NCBI GenBank assembly: GCA_018389105.1
Contig: JACATO010000591.1
Location: 2,466,501-2,530,500, forward strand
Source: Nautilus pompilius
Lineage: Eukaryota; Mollusca; Cephalopoda; Nautilida; Nautilidae
Direction of reading: 5' to 3'
Length of the DNA: 64,000 bases
Part shown: piece after piece, positions 63,199 to 64,000 of the stretch
Position numbering within the stretch: the first letter of the stretch is position 1
How the letters are laid out: each line of letters starts with the position of its first letter
Made by a program: the position numbers and the translations under genes
The notes under the pieces: model-generated
What the model saw: only the letters and a program-made list of their open reading frames with translations
Database searches by the model: none
Told to the model about the DNA's origin: nothing

Positions 63199-64000
63199 TA
63201 AGCGTGAAAGAAAATGCTAATGGCTTTTGACTGACTGACTACAAGCACTCACAGACAAGTTTACAATATACTTATGCTCCTATTAAATAATTTGCCTGTT
63301 GACAAAATGCCTTAGATGATATAAGTGGTAATGCTGGTTAGAGTTAAAGTTTCTGCTTGCTGGTTTTGGTAGAGCTTAATAGCTAGCACCATTCTAAAGT
63401 GCACCTTTAATGGCTAGAATTAGTGTATAATAATAGCACCAGTTTTTTTCCAACAAATTTGTCTGCAAAAAATTTCAAATACATGCAGCTAACATTCTGA
63501 CTGCTTGCCTAGATAAATAAAATGCCTTATTAAGTGCCAATAGCTAAAACAATGCTCATTTGTTTAATATATTGTATCTCACCAGATACTACTAGCAATA
63601 ATATAAAACCAAACCTGAAACAAGGAGTAATCAGAGTAGGATATTGAGTCCTCAAATTGCCACAAGCTTTTCACCTTCTATCTTCATAACATCAAATAAA
63701 GCCCAAGCAAAAATCATGAATCAAACAGATCATTATATGGCTGGATAAGCAAATGTGGGTTCAGGAAAAAACTATTAAAAATAACCCTTCATTAATAGGT
63801 GACCAAGTGGTCAACTACTCAACATAGTAAAACTCACACCTAAAAAAAATACGTCTTTATTGTCTCCTATGAAAAGTTTCAACTTTTTTGCTTTTTTTTT
63901 TTTTTGTAGCCTTTATTATCAAAAATAGGCATAGATGCTATTGTTTTAGAGGGCCATAATTCTCAAAAAAGTTAGAATTAATGTTGTAATTATTTTGTAT

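Overview
This is an AT-rich, intron-dominated stretch of an animal nuclear genome. There is no operon structure, and almost every long open frame is either a chance AT-rich frame or transposon debris. The one host gene I can support lies on the minus strand. Three small exons at 44436-44546, 22915-23034 and 8852-9152 join in frame into part of a MAGI-family scaffold protein (membrane-associated guanylate kinase, inverted): the guanylate-kinase-like region, the following linker, and the start of the first WW domain. Both junctions inside the window have canonical GT/AG ends and rebuild split codons at residues conserved in MAGI proteins. The introns are long (about 21.4 kb and 13.8 kb inside the window, and partial introns of at least 19.4 kb and 8.8 kb at its edges).

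The species cannot be fixed from the sequence. MAGI is metazoan. The AT content, long introns and transposon mix (mariner, Tc1, pogo/Tigger, hAT) suggest an invertebrate; a cephalopod or a chelicerate would both fit, and I do not claim either.

Layout in transcription order, high to low coordinates. The intron upstream of the first visible exon (44547-64000) holds a pogo-type deletion element (62347-63198), one arm of a dispersed repeat pair (60185-60510, partner at 48360-48790), a possible Tigger-type end (57337-57420), two copies of a hairpin repeat, a broken Tc1 transposase with a 109/100-bp tandem duplication, and a mariner 3' fragment. The next intron (23035-44435) holds a hAT element (38928-41992) inserted in an older repeat and itself carrying another transposon end, a nearly full-length dead mariner (37031-38362), a probable tRNA-derived SINE, a Tigger-like element (32696-33549), a GC-rich island, a Tigger element (26599-27456) and a ZNF862-like hAT remnant. 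The third intron (9153-22914) holds two pogo-type remnants side by side (20.6-21.7 kb), two hairpin repeat copies, a second mariner (13859-15106) and a mariner (12421-13169) nested in a pogo-like element. The last intron (1-8851) is mostly plain AT-rich sequence with one hairpin repeat copy and one possible transposon-end plus coding-tail remnant.

No tRNA, rRNA, CRISPR array or bacterial-type system is visible. I did not find a convincing new functional system. The points most worth following are the short hairpin repeat family, the internally deleted pogo elements that keep a DNA-binding N-terminus and an acidic tail, and the nested insertions.
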